Assembly (NCBI GenBank): GCA_028288645.1 | Contig: JAQBNJ010000538.1 | Coordinates: 1 to 6,448 of the forward strand | Direction of reading: 5' to 3' | From: Sediminibacterium sp. | Lineage (GTDB): Bacteria; Bacteroidota; Bacteroidia; Chitinophagales; Chitinophagaceae | DNA length: 6,448 nucleotides | Part shown: positions 1 to 5,737 of the stretch, one piece after another | Layout: every line of letters begins with the position of its first letter | How positions within the stretch are numbered: position 1 is the first letter of the stretch | Position numbers and translations under genes: made by a program | The notes under the pieces: generated by a model | Database searches by the model: none | What the model was told of the DNA's origin: nothing | Seen by the model: the letters and a program-made list of their open reading frames with translations, nothing else

Positions 1-108
1 GATATCATTATCCAGGCAAACCTCCAGCAAACTCTCGCCGGATGCTATATTGGTAAGCGTAACGGGCTCCAGTCCTTTCTGCTCAAATTGTATTGTGATC
101 GTGTACAT
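1..108 (-). CDS. 2Fe-2S ferredoxin (adrenodoxin/Isc type), N-terminal part cut by the window edge
   Basis: Only the first 36 codons are in the window. The ATG is read on the minus strand at 108-106 and the frame stays open to base 1. The visible protein begins MYTITIQFEQ, then has a short beta-hairpin (EPVTLTN) and the stretch SGESLLEVCLDNDI. This matches the start of adrenodoxin-type 2Fe-2S ferredoxins, where a G-x-S/T-LL-E/D-V helix comes just before the cluster-binding Cys loop. That loop (expected C-x5-C-x2-C) would lie beyond the edge, so the ligands cannot be checked; Cys31 is in the helix and is probably not one of them. Such proteins carry electrons, for example in Fe-S cluster assembly. 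The start is supported by an AGG-containing purine-rich stretch (GGACGAGG) just upstream and a good -7 promoter box at 129-136. The family call is by recognition of a fragment. Confidence 0.6.
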   Translation of the reverse strand, partial: MYTITIQFEQKGLEPVTLTNIASGESLLEVCLDNDI

Positions 109-128
109 ACCTCGTCCGTTTTGGCAGG

Positions 129-136
129 CAAAAGTA
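129..136 (-). promoter_or_regulatory. Bacteroidota -7 promoter element for the ferredoxin gene
   Basis: On the minus strand this reads TACTTTTG, an exact match to the Bacteroidota primary-sigma -7 consensus TAnnTTTG. It lies 20 bp upstream of the ferredoxin ATG, so the expected transcript start leaves a leader of roughly 15 nt containing the purine-rich GGACGAGG. No good -33 TTTG is seen at the expected 19-21 bp distance; the best there is a GGTT. Confidence 0.5.
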
Positions 137-186
137 TCTTAGAATACTTACTTAACCATTCGAGTTAGGGAAAAACTTGGAAATCA

Positions 187-214
187 GGTTTGGGGTTTGG
201 GGTTTGTGGTTGGG
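187..214 (+). repeat. G/T-rich short tandem repeat, telomere-like TTTGGGG units
   Basis: The plus strand has G-runs at 187-188, 192-195, 199-202, 208-209 and 212-214, separated by short T-rich spacers; two perfect TTTGGGG units are adjacent. With only three runs of three or more G, a three-tetrad quadruplex is not fully supplied, but a two-tetrad form would be possible. Nothing coding is seen here. Confidence 0.5.
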
Positions 215-235
215 CCTCTGCACTTTAGAGCCTAG

Positions 236-624
236 TACAAAAACACAGATTTTGCGTCTAAAACACCATTGAAGGATCTAAAAACACTCTTTGAGGGTCT
301 ATAATAACACTCTTGTAAGGTCTACAAACAACCTTTTAGGATCTAAAAACATACCTGGGGGGACTAATAACATTCTCGGAATGTTTAAAAACACTCTTGT
401 AGGGTCTAATAATACTCTTGAATAGTCAAAAAACACCCAAGCAGTGTCTAAAAACATCGATGTAAGATCTAGTCCGATTTTGGTCCTATAACACAGTGCC
501 AGATTTTGAGTCTGATTCCATTGCCTGTCGGATCTTTGGGTGCTGATACCTGCTCTTTGAGTGCCGATTCCGACTCTTTGAGCATCGATTCCGGGTCTTC
601 GGACCTCGGTACTGGCGCTTCCAG
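236..624. repeat. Degenerate tandem array with 21-bp period
   Basis: Unit starts can be placed by eye at 236, 257, 277, 298, 321, 342, 363, 384, 405, 426, 447 and 468, then 511, 541, 562, 583 and 604. From 342 to 468 the spacing is exactly 21 bp. The left units share the core TCTAAAAACAC followed by CTTGTAGGG. The right units (541-624) share a different core, TGCCGATTCC followed by CTCTTTGAG, but keep the same 21-bp step. The stretch 489-540 is the least regular and may hold two decayed units. Repeats are imperfect throughout, so this looks like an old, drifting minisatellite. There is no constant-repeat/unique-spacer pattern, so it is not a CRISPR array. The left half has A5-A6 tracts in register at about two helical turns. 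Confidence 0.8.
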
Positions 625-819
625 CCCCATCGGGGCGTCCTGTTTGTAGCCAAAATGCGTAAAAGTTCAGTTAGCTCCGTAGGAGCGACCTGTAAATTTT
701 GTGAGACCTGTAATTATCGTCGGTTATCTGTATAGATCGCCCATATTTACAGGGCGCTCCCTCCGGAGCTTCTATATCATTACATCGTTATTTTCTACAA
801 ACAGGTCATCCTTCCAGGG
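625..819. repeat. Mirror-symmetric cluster of four palindromic repeat units (REP/BIME-like)
   Basis: Four related units of about 25 bp are arranged A, B, B', A'. Units 625-649 and 674-697 lie on the plus strand; units 745-769 and 795-819 lie on the minus strand. Each has a small hairpin head (CCCC-ATC-GGGG at 625-635; GCTCC-GTA-GGAGC at 674-686; GCTCC-CTCC-GGAGC at 756-769) followed by CG-x-CCTGT, with slight variation in the primed units. The outer pair continues TTGTAG and the inner pair AAAT. The inner arms pair almost perfectly with each other, as do the tails of the outer arms. The spacers between units A and B and between A' and B' are of similar length (24 and 25 bp) and also look related, so the arms probably arose by inverted duplication. 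A partial fifth copy (GACCTGTAATT) lies near 704-714. The location, downstream of the DUF2520 gene stop, is typical for REP-type elements. From memory, similar GGAGCGACCTGT repeats are dispersed in some Bacteroidota genomes; this was not checked. Confidence 0.7.
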
Positions 820-841
820 TTCTGCGGAGGCACGCGCGAAC

Positions 842-870
842 TCCAGACTTCTAACTCCCAGCCTCCTAAC
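842..870. repeat. Two-copy 14/15-bp tandem repeat
   Basis: TCCAGACTTCTAAC (842-855) is followed directly by TCCCAGCCTCCTAAC (856-870). On the minus strand these read GTTAG-A/G-AG-x-CTGG. The pair lies immediately after the stop codon of the minus-strand DUF2520 gene. It looks like a short simple repeat with no evident function. Confidence 0.45.
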
Positions 871-871
871 G

Positions 872-1657
872 CTAGTCTTCAGTCCCATGCTCCTCATTAC
901 TGAAAGACACCCGTATGCTCGCCGTCATCGCCTCATAAACCTTCCTGATCTGCGGGTATTTATCAAGTATTTGTACGTGTTTCTCCAAAGTCTGCCTGTC
1001 GCCGCGAAAAGCCGGGCCGGCCTGCACTTCCTTGGGATGATGGGTTTGGATCTGCTGCGCTGTTTCTTCTATCAATGGATAAAAAACCGAGAGATCAATA
1101 TGCTCCGCTTCACAGAAATCCGCGGCGAGATGATAAAGGTGATTGGTAAAATTCGAAGTAAGCGCGGCCAGCATATGCATCTTGCTGCGTGTGTCATCAT
1201 CGGCCCTTGTAACTGTTTTTGAAAATATCGATGCGAGTTGTTCGAGTTGTTTGGTTACTAATTCTGTATTTCCATCAACCACCATCGTCACGGGTTCAAG
1301 TGTTGTCATGGACTTCCGTATCATTTTCATCGGCCATAACACACCATAATTTGAACTTACATTTTTCAATATCTCTTTTGATATCGAACCTGCCGTATGC
1401 ACAACCAGTTTATCTTTTAGTGATAGTTGTGCGGCTACTTCGGCAAGTGCATCATCTGTAACGGCAAGCAGGTAGAGATTAGAATTGCCGTCAAGCATTG
1501 CGATGTCTGCAACAGGTTTTGCATGTAATAGTTGAGAAAGTTCCGTTGCATGAACTGCATCGTGGCTATATACTTCAGCAATCGTATCTCCGTTTTTCAC
1601 GAGTATTCTTCCCATTACCGTGGCAACATTCCCCGACCCTATGATGGTAACCTGCAT
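872..1657 (-). CDS. Rossmann-like and DUF2520 domain protein (predicted NAD(P)-binding oxidoreductase-like)
   Basis: 261 aa. The N-terminal Rossmann domain (about 1-125) opens with MQVTIIGSGNVA, where the glycine-rich GSGNVA motif at 7-12 marks a dinucleotide-binding site. HTAGS at 87-91 and LWPMK at 107-111 match conserved points of this family. The helical C-terminal DUF2520 domain (about 140-250) shows KMHMLAALTSNFTNHL at 159-174 and the signature GPAFRGD at 214-220, with His227 after it. Length and domain order fit the family, which resembles NADP-dependent reductases such as pyrroline-5-carboxylate or ketopantoate reductase; the substrate is not known. The protein should be cytosolic, with no signal peptide or membrane segment. 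The start at 1657 places the GxGxxA motif at the usual distance from Met1. No clear Shine-Dalgarno is seen. It is divergent from the hydrolase gene with a 12-bp gap, and its 3' side runs into the repeat block. Confidence 0.88.
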   Translation of the reverse strand: MQVTIIGSGNVATVMGRILVKNGDTIAEVYSHDAVHATELSQLLHAKPVADIAMLDGNSNLYLLAVTDDALAEVAAQLSLKDKLVVHTAGSISKEILKNVSSNYGVLWPMKMIRKSMTTLEPVTMVVDGNTELVTKQLEQLASIFSKTVTRADDDTRSKMHMLAALTSNFTNHLYHLAADFCEAEHIDLSVFYPLIEETAQQIQTHHPKEVQAGPAFRGDRQTLEKHVQILDKYPQIRKVYEAMTASIRVSFSNEEHGTED

Positions 1658-1664
1658 ATCTTTG
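1657..1664 (+). promoter_or_regulatory. Candidate -7 promoter element inside the 12-bp divergent gap
   Basis: TATCTTTG matches TAnnTTTG exactly and ends 5 bp before the hydrolase ATG at 1670. Transcription from it would begin at or next to the start codon, giving a leaderless or nearly leaderless message. No convincing -33 TTTG lies 19-21 bp upstream, where the sequence is already antisense to the DUF2520 coding region. The match may be chance. Confidence 0.35.
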
Positions 1665-1669
1665 AACTT

Positions 1670-2539
1670 ATGAAGATGAAATTAGCACAAAGGCTTCTGA
1701 TTAGTTATTATAAAACCAAACTAAAGACTATCGGCATGGTTTCCCCGCGTAAAGCGGCGGAAGCGGCTTTTAAAATATTCTGTACGCCTTTTGCTGTAAA
1801 GCCTCCGAAAAAGATCCCGCCGGTTTTTCATAAGGCTGAAAAATTATCTCTTGAAATAAAAGGGCTCACGCTTCGTGGCTTCCGCTGGGTTCCGGAAAAA
1901 AATAATGGAAAGAAAATATTGATCGTTCATGGTTTCAGGAGTTATGCCTACAAATTTGAAAAGTATATCCTCGCCTTAAAAAAAGAAGGTTTCGAAGTGG
2001 TGGCTTTTGATGCACCCGCACACGGCACCAGCGATGGAAAATTGATCAATGCTTATATATATAAGGTGATGCTCGATCAAATAGAAAAAAATTACGGGCC
2101 ATTTTATGGTGTGATGGGCCACTCTTTAGGCGGCCTCGCTGCTTCACTCGCATTTGAAGAGTTTACCGGCCGGGAGAACAGGAAATTAGTTCTGATCGCA
2201 CCCGCCGAAACGGAAAGGGCCATCAAGAATTTCTTCATGATCATACCCGTTGATGAAAAAGTGAGGGAAGCGTTCACCGAACTGATCGACGGGTTGACCG
2301 ATAAGCCTGTGAGTTATTATTCTGTCGGCAGAGCGGTAAAAGCACTTTCTTCACCGGTCTTATGGGTGCATGATAAACAAGACAATATCTGCCTGTTCGA
2401 AGATGTAAAGCCTTACCTGTCGCTTGGTATGCCGCATGTGAGCTTCATGATAACCGAGCAGTTAGGGCACAATAAAATCTACAAATACAACAAAGTCTGC
2501 AGCGAAATTGTGCAATTTTTCACGAAGGGCATTTCCTGA
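1670..2539 (+). CDS. Alpha/beta hydrolase
   Basis: 289 aa from ATG 1670 (MKMKLAQRLL); a second ATG at 1676 is equally possible. The fold signature is clear: strand and oxyanion-hole motif ILIVHGFRS (HG at 87-88), then VVAFDAPAHGTSDG at 110-123, the nucleophile elbow GHSLGG at 150-155 with Ser152, the acid region VHDKQD at 233-238 (Asp238, or Asp235), and the general base His267 in QLGHNK. The full Ser-Asp-His triad is therefore present and the enzyme should be active on an ester, thioester or similar bond; the substrate cannot be read from sequence. Residues 1-60 form a basic, probably helical N-terminal extension without a signal peptide. The frame is open back to 1532, but that extension would be antisense to the conserved start of the DUF2520 gene, so it is rejected. 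The gene stands alone between a divergent neighbour and topA, which has its own promoter candidate. Confidence 0.88.
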   Translation: MKMKLAQRLLISYYKTKLKTIGMVSPRKAAEAAFKIFCTPFAVKPPKKIPPVFHKAEKLSLEIKGLTLRGFRWVPEKNNGKKILIVHGFRSYAYKFEKYILALKKEGFEVVAFDAPAHGTSDGKLINAYIYKVMLDQIEKNYGPFYGVMGHSLGGLAASLAFEEFTGRENRKLVLIAPAETERAIKNFFMIIPVDEKVREAFTELIDGLTDKPVSYYSVGRAVKALSSPVLWVHDKQDNICLFEDVKPYLSLGMPHVSFMITEQLGHNKIYKYNKVCSEIVQFFTKGIS

Positions 2540-2544
2540 TATTT

Positions 2545-2574
2545 TTTGTGTTTTGATGGTTTCCCCTAATATTG
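2545..2574 (+). promoter_or_regulatory. Candidate promoter for topA
   Basis: A -33-like TTTG (2545-2548) and a -7-like TAATATTG (2567-2574, one mismatch to TAnnTTTG) are separated by 18 bp, close to the 19-21 bp usual in Bacteroidota. It starts 5 bp after the hydrolase stop codon. Transcription would begin near 2580, giving topA a leader of about 100 nt that includes the hairpin at 2596-2620. Confidence 0.45.
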
Positions 2575-2595
2575 CAGGGCAAGTCCCCCGATTTC

Positions 2596-2620
2596 CTCCC
2601 CTCGCCGGGGAGTATTTTTT
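2596..2620 (+). terminator. Hairpin plus T-run between hydrolase and topA (intrinsic terminator or leader attenuator)
   Basis: CTCCCC (2596-2601) pairs with GGGGAG (2607-2612) around a 5-nt loop, then TA and six T at 2615-2620. This is a normal intrinsic-terminator shape and most simply ends hydrolase transcription. It lies downstream of the candidate topA promoter, so it could also act inside the topA leader. A second C-run (2586-2589) could pair with the same G-run. Confidence 0.55.
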
Positions 2621-2683
2621 AAGGAGCCGCGCAATTGGAAAAACTAGATAAGAACTCCGTCAGAGGCGGATCAGAAAGGCTGT

Positions 2684-5275
2684 ATGGCAAAAAATTTATT
2701 GATCGTTGAGTCACCGGCAAAGGCTAAGACCATTGAAAAGATCCTCGGGAAAGATTTCGAGGTGAAGAGCTGCTATGGCCATATCCGTGACCTTGAGAAA
2801 GATGATATGGGCATTGATGTGAACAACCATTACCAGCCCAGGTATAAAGTACCCGAGGACAAAGAAAGGGTGGTTAGGGAGCTGAAACAATTTGCTAAAA
2901 AATCAGATGAAGTATGGCTGGCATCGGATGAGGACCGTGAAGGAGAAAGCATCAGCTGGCACCTGGCAGAAGTGCTGGGCCTTGACCCAAAAGTGACCAA
3001 AAGAATTGTTTTCCACGAGATCACGGCGCCTGCCATTAAGAAAGCAGTGGAAAATCCACGAACCATTAATATGAACCTGGTAAACGCGCAGCAGGCAAGA
3101 CGTGTGCTCGACAGGCTGGTGGGATTTGAACTGAGCCCCGTACTCTGGCGTAAAATAGGCATGCAAAGAAGCCTGAGTGCCGGTCGCGTGCAAAGTGTGG
3201 CTGTGAGATTGATCGTAGAAAGAGAAAGAGAGATCAACAATTTCATTCCCGAAAGCAGTTATAAAGTAGAAGCCTGGTTTATCGCAGATGATATTAATAG
3301 TAAGCCGGTAACTTTTAAGGCAGACGGCCCGAATAAAATGTCGACTGAAAAAGATGCGAAAGCGTTTTTGGAAAGCTGCAAGGGCGCTAAATATAAAGTG
3401 ATGGACATCCAGGTAAAGCCAGCCAAACGAACACCGGCAGCGCCTTTTACCACATCAACCCTACAGCAGGAAGCATCGCGCAAAATGGGTTACAGCGTAA
3501 GCAAGACCATGCTGCTTGCTCAGAAACTGTATGAAAGCGGTAAGATCACTTATATGCGTACTGACAGCATCAATTTAAGTGATACGGCGCTGGATGATAT
3601 ACGTAACCAGGTAACCAGCGCCTATGGCAATGAATACCACCAGCCGAGAAAATTCAAGAACAAGAACGAGAATGCACAGGAGGCGCACGAAGCCATCAGG
3701 CCAACGTATATGAGCACGACTTCCGTTGAAGATGAGGATGTGAGAAGGTTATACGAACTGATCTGGAAAAGAACTATCGCCTCCCAAATGAGCGATGCGG
3801 AATTTGAGAAGACGACAGCAAAGATCAATATCAGCAGCAATAATGAAACATTATCTGCGAATGGTGAAGTGATGAAATTTGATGGTTTCTTAAAAGTATA
3901 CCTCGAAGGAAAAGACGAAGAAGATGAAGAGAACACAGAAGGCATGTTACCACCGTTAACTGTTGGACAATCGCTTGATTTTACACAGATGACAGCTACC
4001 GAAAAATTCTCACGTGCCGCAGCGCGTTATACGGAAGCGTCATTGGTAAAGAAACTGGAAGAGCTTGGCATTGGCCGTCCTTCTACCTATGCGCCAACGA
4101 TCTCTACCATCGTAAAAAGAAATTATGTAGAGAAGCGTGAAAAAGAAGGTGTGAAAAGAGAGGTGGGGCTGCTTACTTTATCAAAGAATGATACTATAGG
4201 AAAAGAGATCCTGCAGGAAAATACGGGCGCGGAAAAGAATAAATTATTCCCAACCGATCTCGGTCTTGTTGTGACGGATTTCCTGAAACAATATTTTACC
4301 AAAGTGATGGATTTTGGTTTCACCGCCAAAATTGAAGAAGAGTTTGACCTCATCGCCGAAGGCAAAATTACCTGGAGCAATATGATCGACGGTTTTTACA
4401 AGCCTTTCCACGAAACCATTGAACATACCCTTGAAAATGCAGAGCGCGCCAAAGGGGAAAGAGAACTCGGGATTGATGAGGCCACCGGTAAAAAAGTAAT
4501 TGCACGCATGGGCCGCTATGGACCGATGGTACAGATCGGTGATACAGCCAATGAAGAAGAAAAACCACGTTTCGCCAAACTGAAACAATCGCAGAGTATT
4601 GAAACGATCACCATGGAAGAAGCCATGCAGTTGTTCTCCCTGCCGCGCACATTGGGTGAGTATGAAGGAATGGAACTGTCTGTGAACGTAGGAAGATTCG
4701 GGCCTTATATCAAGTTGGGCGAACAATTCATTTCTATCCCGAAGGGTGAAGATCTTCATGAGATGGAACTCGAACGTACCATCCAACTCATCAACGAAAA
4801 ACAACTCGCTGATGCACCGATCGGGTTTTATATGGAACTGCCGGTGACCAAGGGCAAAGGACGTTTCGGTCCATTTATCAAGTGGAACGATATGTACATC
4901 AATATCCCGCGCGCGTATAATTTTGATGCACTTTCACAGAGCGATATCAATGAGCTGATCGAAAAGAAAATTGCCAAAGAAGAGAACCGCTTTATCAGGC
5001 AATGGCCAGCTGAAAAGATCTCTATCGAGAACGGAAGATGGGGTTCATTTGTACGCTTCAACAAAAAAATGCTGAAGCTGCACAGGAAGCCCGACAACAA
5101 TAAATATACACCGGAAGAACTGGTTGATATTGATATTGAACTGATCAAGAAAATGATCGAAGAGCAGGTGCCGAATGCTTTCTCGAAGAAAACAAAAGCC
5201 GCAGCTAAAAAGACCGCAACCAAAAAAGCAGCGCCGAAGAAAGGGGCAGCTAAGAAAACTGCTTCAAAAAAATAA
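2684..5275 (+). CDS. topA: DNA topoisomerase I (type IA), topA
   Basis: 863 aa. The enzyme relaxes negative supercoils by cutting one strand through a 5'-phosphotyrosine. The Toprim domain (about 1-140) has Glu9 in IVESPAKAKT and the metal-binding set Asp82, Asp84, Glu86 in SDEDREGE. The core continues with RRVLDRLVGFELSPVLW at 139-155 and SLSAGRVQSVAVRLI at 163-177. The catalytic tyrosine is Tyr290 in KITYMRTDS, and EAHEAIRPT (333-341) and GIGRPSTYAPTI (462-473) are further family motifs. The C-terminus has four short repeats centred on GRYGP (610-614), GRFGP (670-674), GRFGP (726-730) and GRWGS (784-788), as in the topoisomerase C-terminal repeat domain. It has no Cys4 zinc ribbons: Cys30 and Cys232 are the only cysteines. 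A Lys/Ala-rich tail follows (834-863, 13 Lys in 30 residues). The ATG at 2684 is preceded by GAAAGG and yields the expected MAKNLLIVESP start. Nothing appears truncated. Confidence 0.97.
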   Translation: MAKNLLIVESPAKAKTIEKILGKDFEVKSCYGHIRDLEKDDMGIDVNNHYQPRYKVPEDKERVVRELKQFAKKSDEVWLASDEDREGESISWHLAEVLGLDPKVTKRIVFHEITAPAIKKAVENPRTINMNLVNAQQARRVLDRLVGFELSPVLWRKIGMQRSLSAGRVQSVAVRLIVEREREINNFIPESSYKVEAWFIADDINSKPVTFKADGPNKMSTEKDAKAFLESCKGAKYKVMDIQVKPAKRTPAAPFTTSTLQQEASRKMGYSVSKTMLLAQKLYESGKITYMRTDSINLSDTALDDIRNQVTSAYGNEYHQPRKFKNKNENAQEAHEAIRPTYMSTTSVEDEDVRRLYELIWKRTIASQMSDAEFEKTTAKINISSNNETLSANGEVMKFDGFLKVYLEGKDEEDEENTEGMLPPLTVGQSLDFTQMTATEKFSRAAARYTEASLVKKLEELGIGRPSTYAPTISTIVKRNYVEKREKEGVKREVGLLTLSKNDTIGKEILQENTGAEKNKLFPTDLGLVVTDFLKQYFTKVMDFGFTAKIEEEFDLIAEGKITWSNMIDGFYKPFHETIEHTLENAERAKGERELGIDEATGKKVIARMGRYGPMVQIGDTANEEEKPRFAKLKQSQSIETITMEEAMQLFSLPRTLGEYEGMELSVNVGRFGPYIKLGEQFISIPKGEDLHEMELERTIQLINEKQLADAPIGFYMELPVTKGKGRFGPFIKWNDMYINIPRAYNFDALSQSDINELIEKKIAKEENRFIRQWPAEKISIENGRWGSFVRFNKKMLKLHRKPDNNKYTPEELVDIDIELIKKMIEEQVPNAFSKKTKAAAKKTATKKAAPKKGAAKKTASKK

Positions 5276-5515
5276 GCATTCGCTACCGGGACGGTTATGT
5301 GAAGATACGCCAACAACGTGACCGCGCCGTGATTGGGTTCTCATAATCACAAGCCCAGGTCCGGAAATTAAAAAATCAAACCCCGAAACAGTTTTGATTC
5401 CAGGAATTCAACCCCATTCGCTGTGATATGCTTATCAAGATGTATCCTGATTCACAGTACCCTTGGGAATAAATAACAAGATGTTTGAAACCCGTTATTA
5501 AATTTTCCTGTTCTG
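5276..5515. other. Intergenic stretch after topA with no supported gene
   Basis: No open frame here has a start codon and a convincing protein. Weak inverted repeats are present: GTGATT/AATCAC (5329-5334 and 5345-5350), AATCAAA/TTTGATT (5375-5381 and 5393-5399), CTGTGA/TCACAG (5421-5426 and 5452-5457) and AATAAC/GTTATT (5472-5477 and 5494-5499). None is followed by a good T-run on the plus strand, so no clear topA terminator is visible. Confidence 0.5.
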
Positions 5516-5550
5516 CCAGTAAATTTGTAGCTTAGAACTAAATTTACAGG
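5516..5550 (+). promoter_or_regulatory. Promoter -7 box embedded in an 11-bp inverted repeat (operator-like)
   Basis: TAAATTTG at 5520-5527 matches TAnnTTTG exactly and lies 24 bp before the ATG of the 59-aa gene. It overlaps the left arm of an inverted repeat: CCAGTAAATTT (5516-5526) pairs with AAATTTACAGG (5540-5550), 10 of 11 positions, with 13 bp between the arms. The arm centres are 24 bp apart. Since the left arm includes the promoter box itself, it would not be in the transcript, so the dyad is more likely a protein-binding site on DNA than an RNA hairpin. The -33 region (around 5494-5500, GTTATTA) is weak. Confidence 0.5.
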
Positions 5551-5551
5551 T

Positions 5552-5731
5552 ATGGGTGCCATCACATTGAAAACAGCAACACGCGATACGCAGGTTTCCC
5601 GTCTCGAAGTAAGGGCGGCTATTGCATCCGTTTACTCAAAAAAAGATGAAGGACAATTGCGTGGCAGGAAAGCAGATAGTAAAACCGGAAAGTTTACAGA
5701 CACGCGGGCTGCGAAAACAGGCAAAAAATAA
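5552..5731 (+). CDS. Small basic protein of unknown function, 59 aa, first gene of a two-gene unit
   Basis: The protein begins MGAITLKTATRDTQVSRLEV and ends RAAKTGKK. I do not recognise the family. Residues about 14-30 (QVSRLEVRAAIASVYSK) look like a short amphipathic helix; the rest is polar and likely disordered. It has 15 Lys/Arg in 59 residues, no Cys or Trp, no signal peptide and no membrane segment. Support for it being real comes from context: a consensus -7 box and inverted repeat lie just upstream, an in-frame stop at 5528-5530 makes 5552 the first ATG, and its stop is only 6 bp before the next gene, as in a translationally coupled pair. The initiation region TTACAGGT has AGG too close to be a standard ribosome site, which is normal for Bacteroidota. 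It could be a DNA- or RNA-binding partner or regulator of the downstream gene; that is inference. Confidence 0.55.
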   Translation: MGAITLKTATRDTQVSRLEVRAAIASVYSKKDEGQLRGRKADSKTGKFTDTRAAKTGKK

Positions 5732-5737
5732 TACGGT

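Noticed and set aside
236..624. CRISPR array
   Set aside because: The units are contiguous, degenerate and lack a constant repeat alternating with unique spacers; no cas gene is present.
701..1222. A 173-codon plus-strand open frame
   Set aside because: It runs from the palindromic repeat cluster into the antisense of the well-supported DUF2520 gene, and its translation shows no domain. It is a shadow.
1532..1669. N-terminal extension of the hydrolase frame by 46 codons
   Set aside because: This part is antisense to the conserved Rossmann start of the DUF2520 gene and is not hydrolase-like; the Met at 1670 (or 1676) fits the fold better.
4244..4804. A 186-codon minus-strand frame, and other minus-strand frames inside topA
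   Set aside because: All are antisense to an intact, fully conserved topA reading frame and have no recognisable domain.
5254..5343. Possible coding remnant reading IRYRDGYVKIRQQRDRAVIG after topA
   Set aside because: It has no start codon, is bounded by stops at 5251-5253 and 5341-5343 or nearby, and matches no family I recognise.
5329..5380. tRNA-Met-like segment (CTCATAA resembling an anticodon loop, then CCAGGTCCGG)
   Set aside because: The five bases flanking the would-be anticodon loop do not pair, and no D-arm or acceptor stem can be drawn.
5375..5399. Minus-strand hairpin AATCAAA/TTTGATT followed by a T-run
   Set aside because: It is AT-rich and weak, and no minus-strand gene lies to its right within the window for it to terminate.
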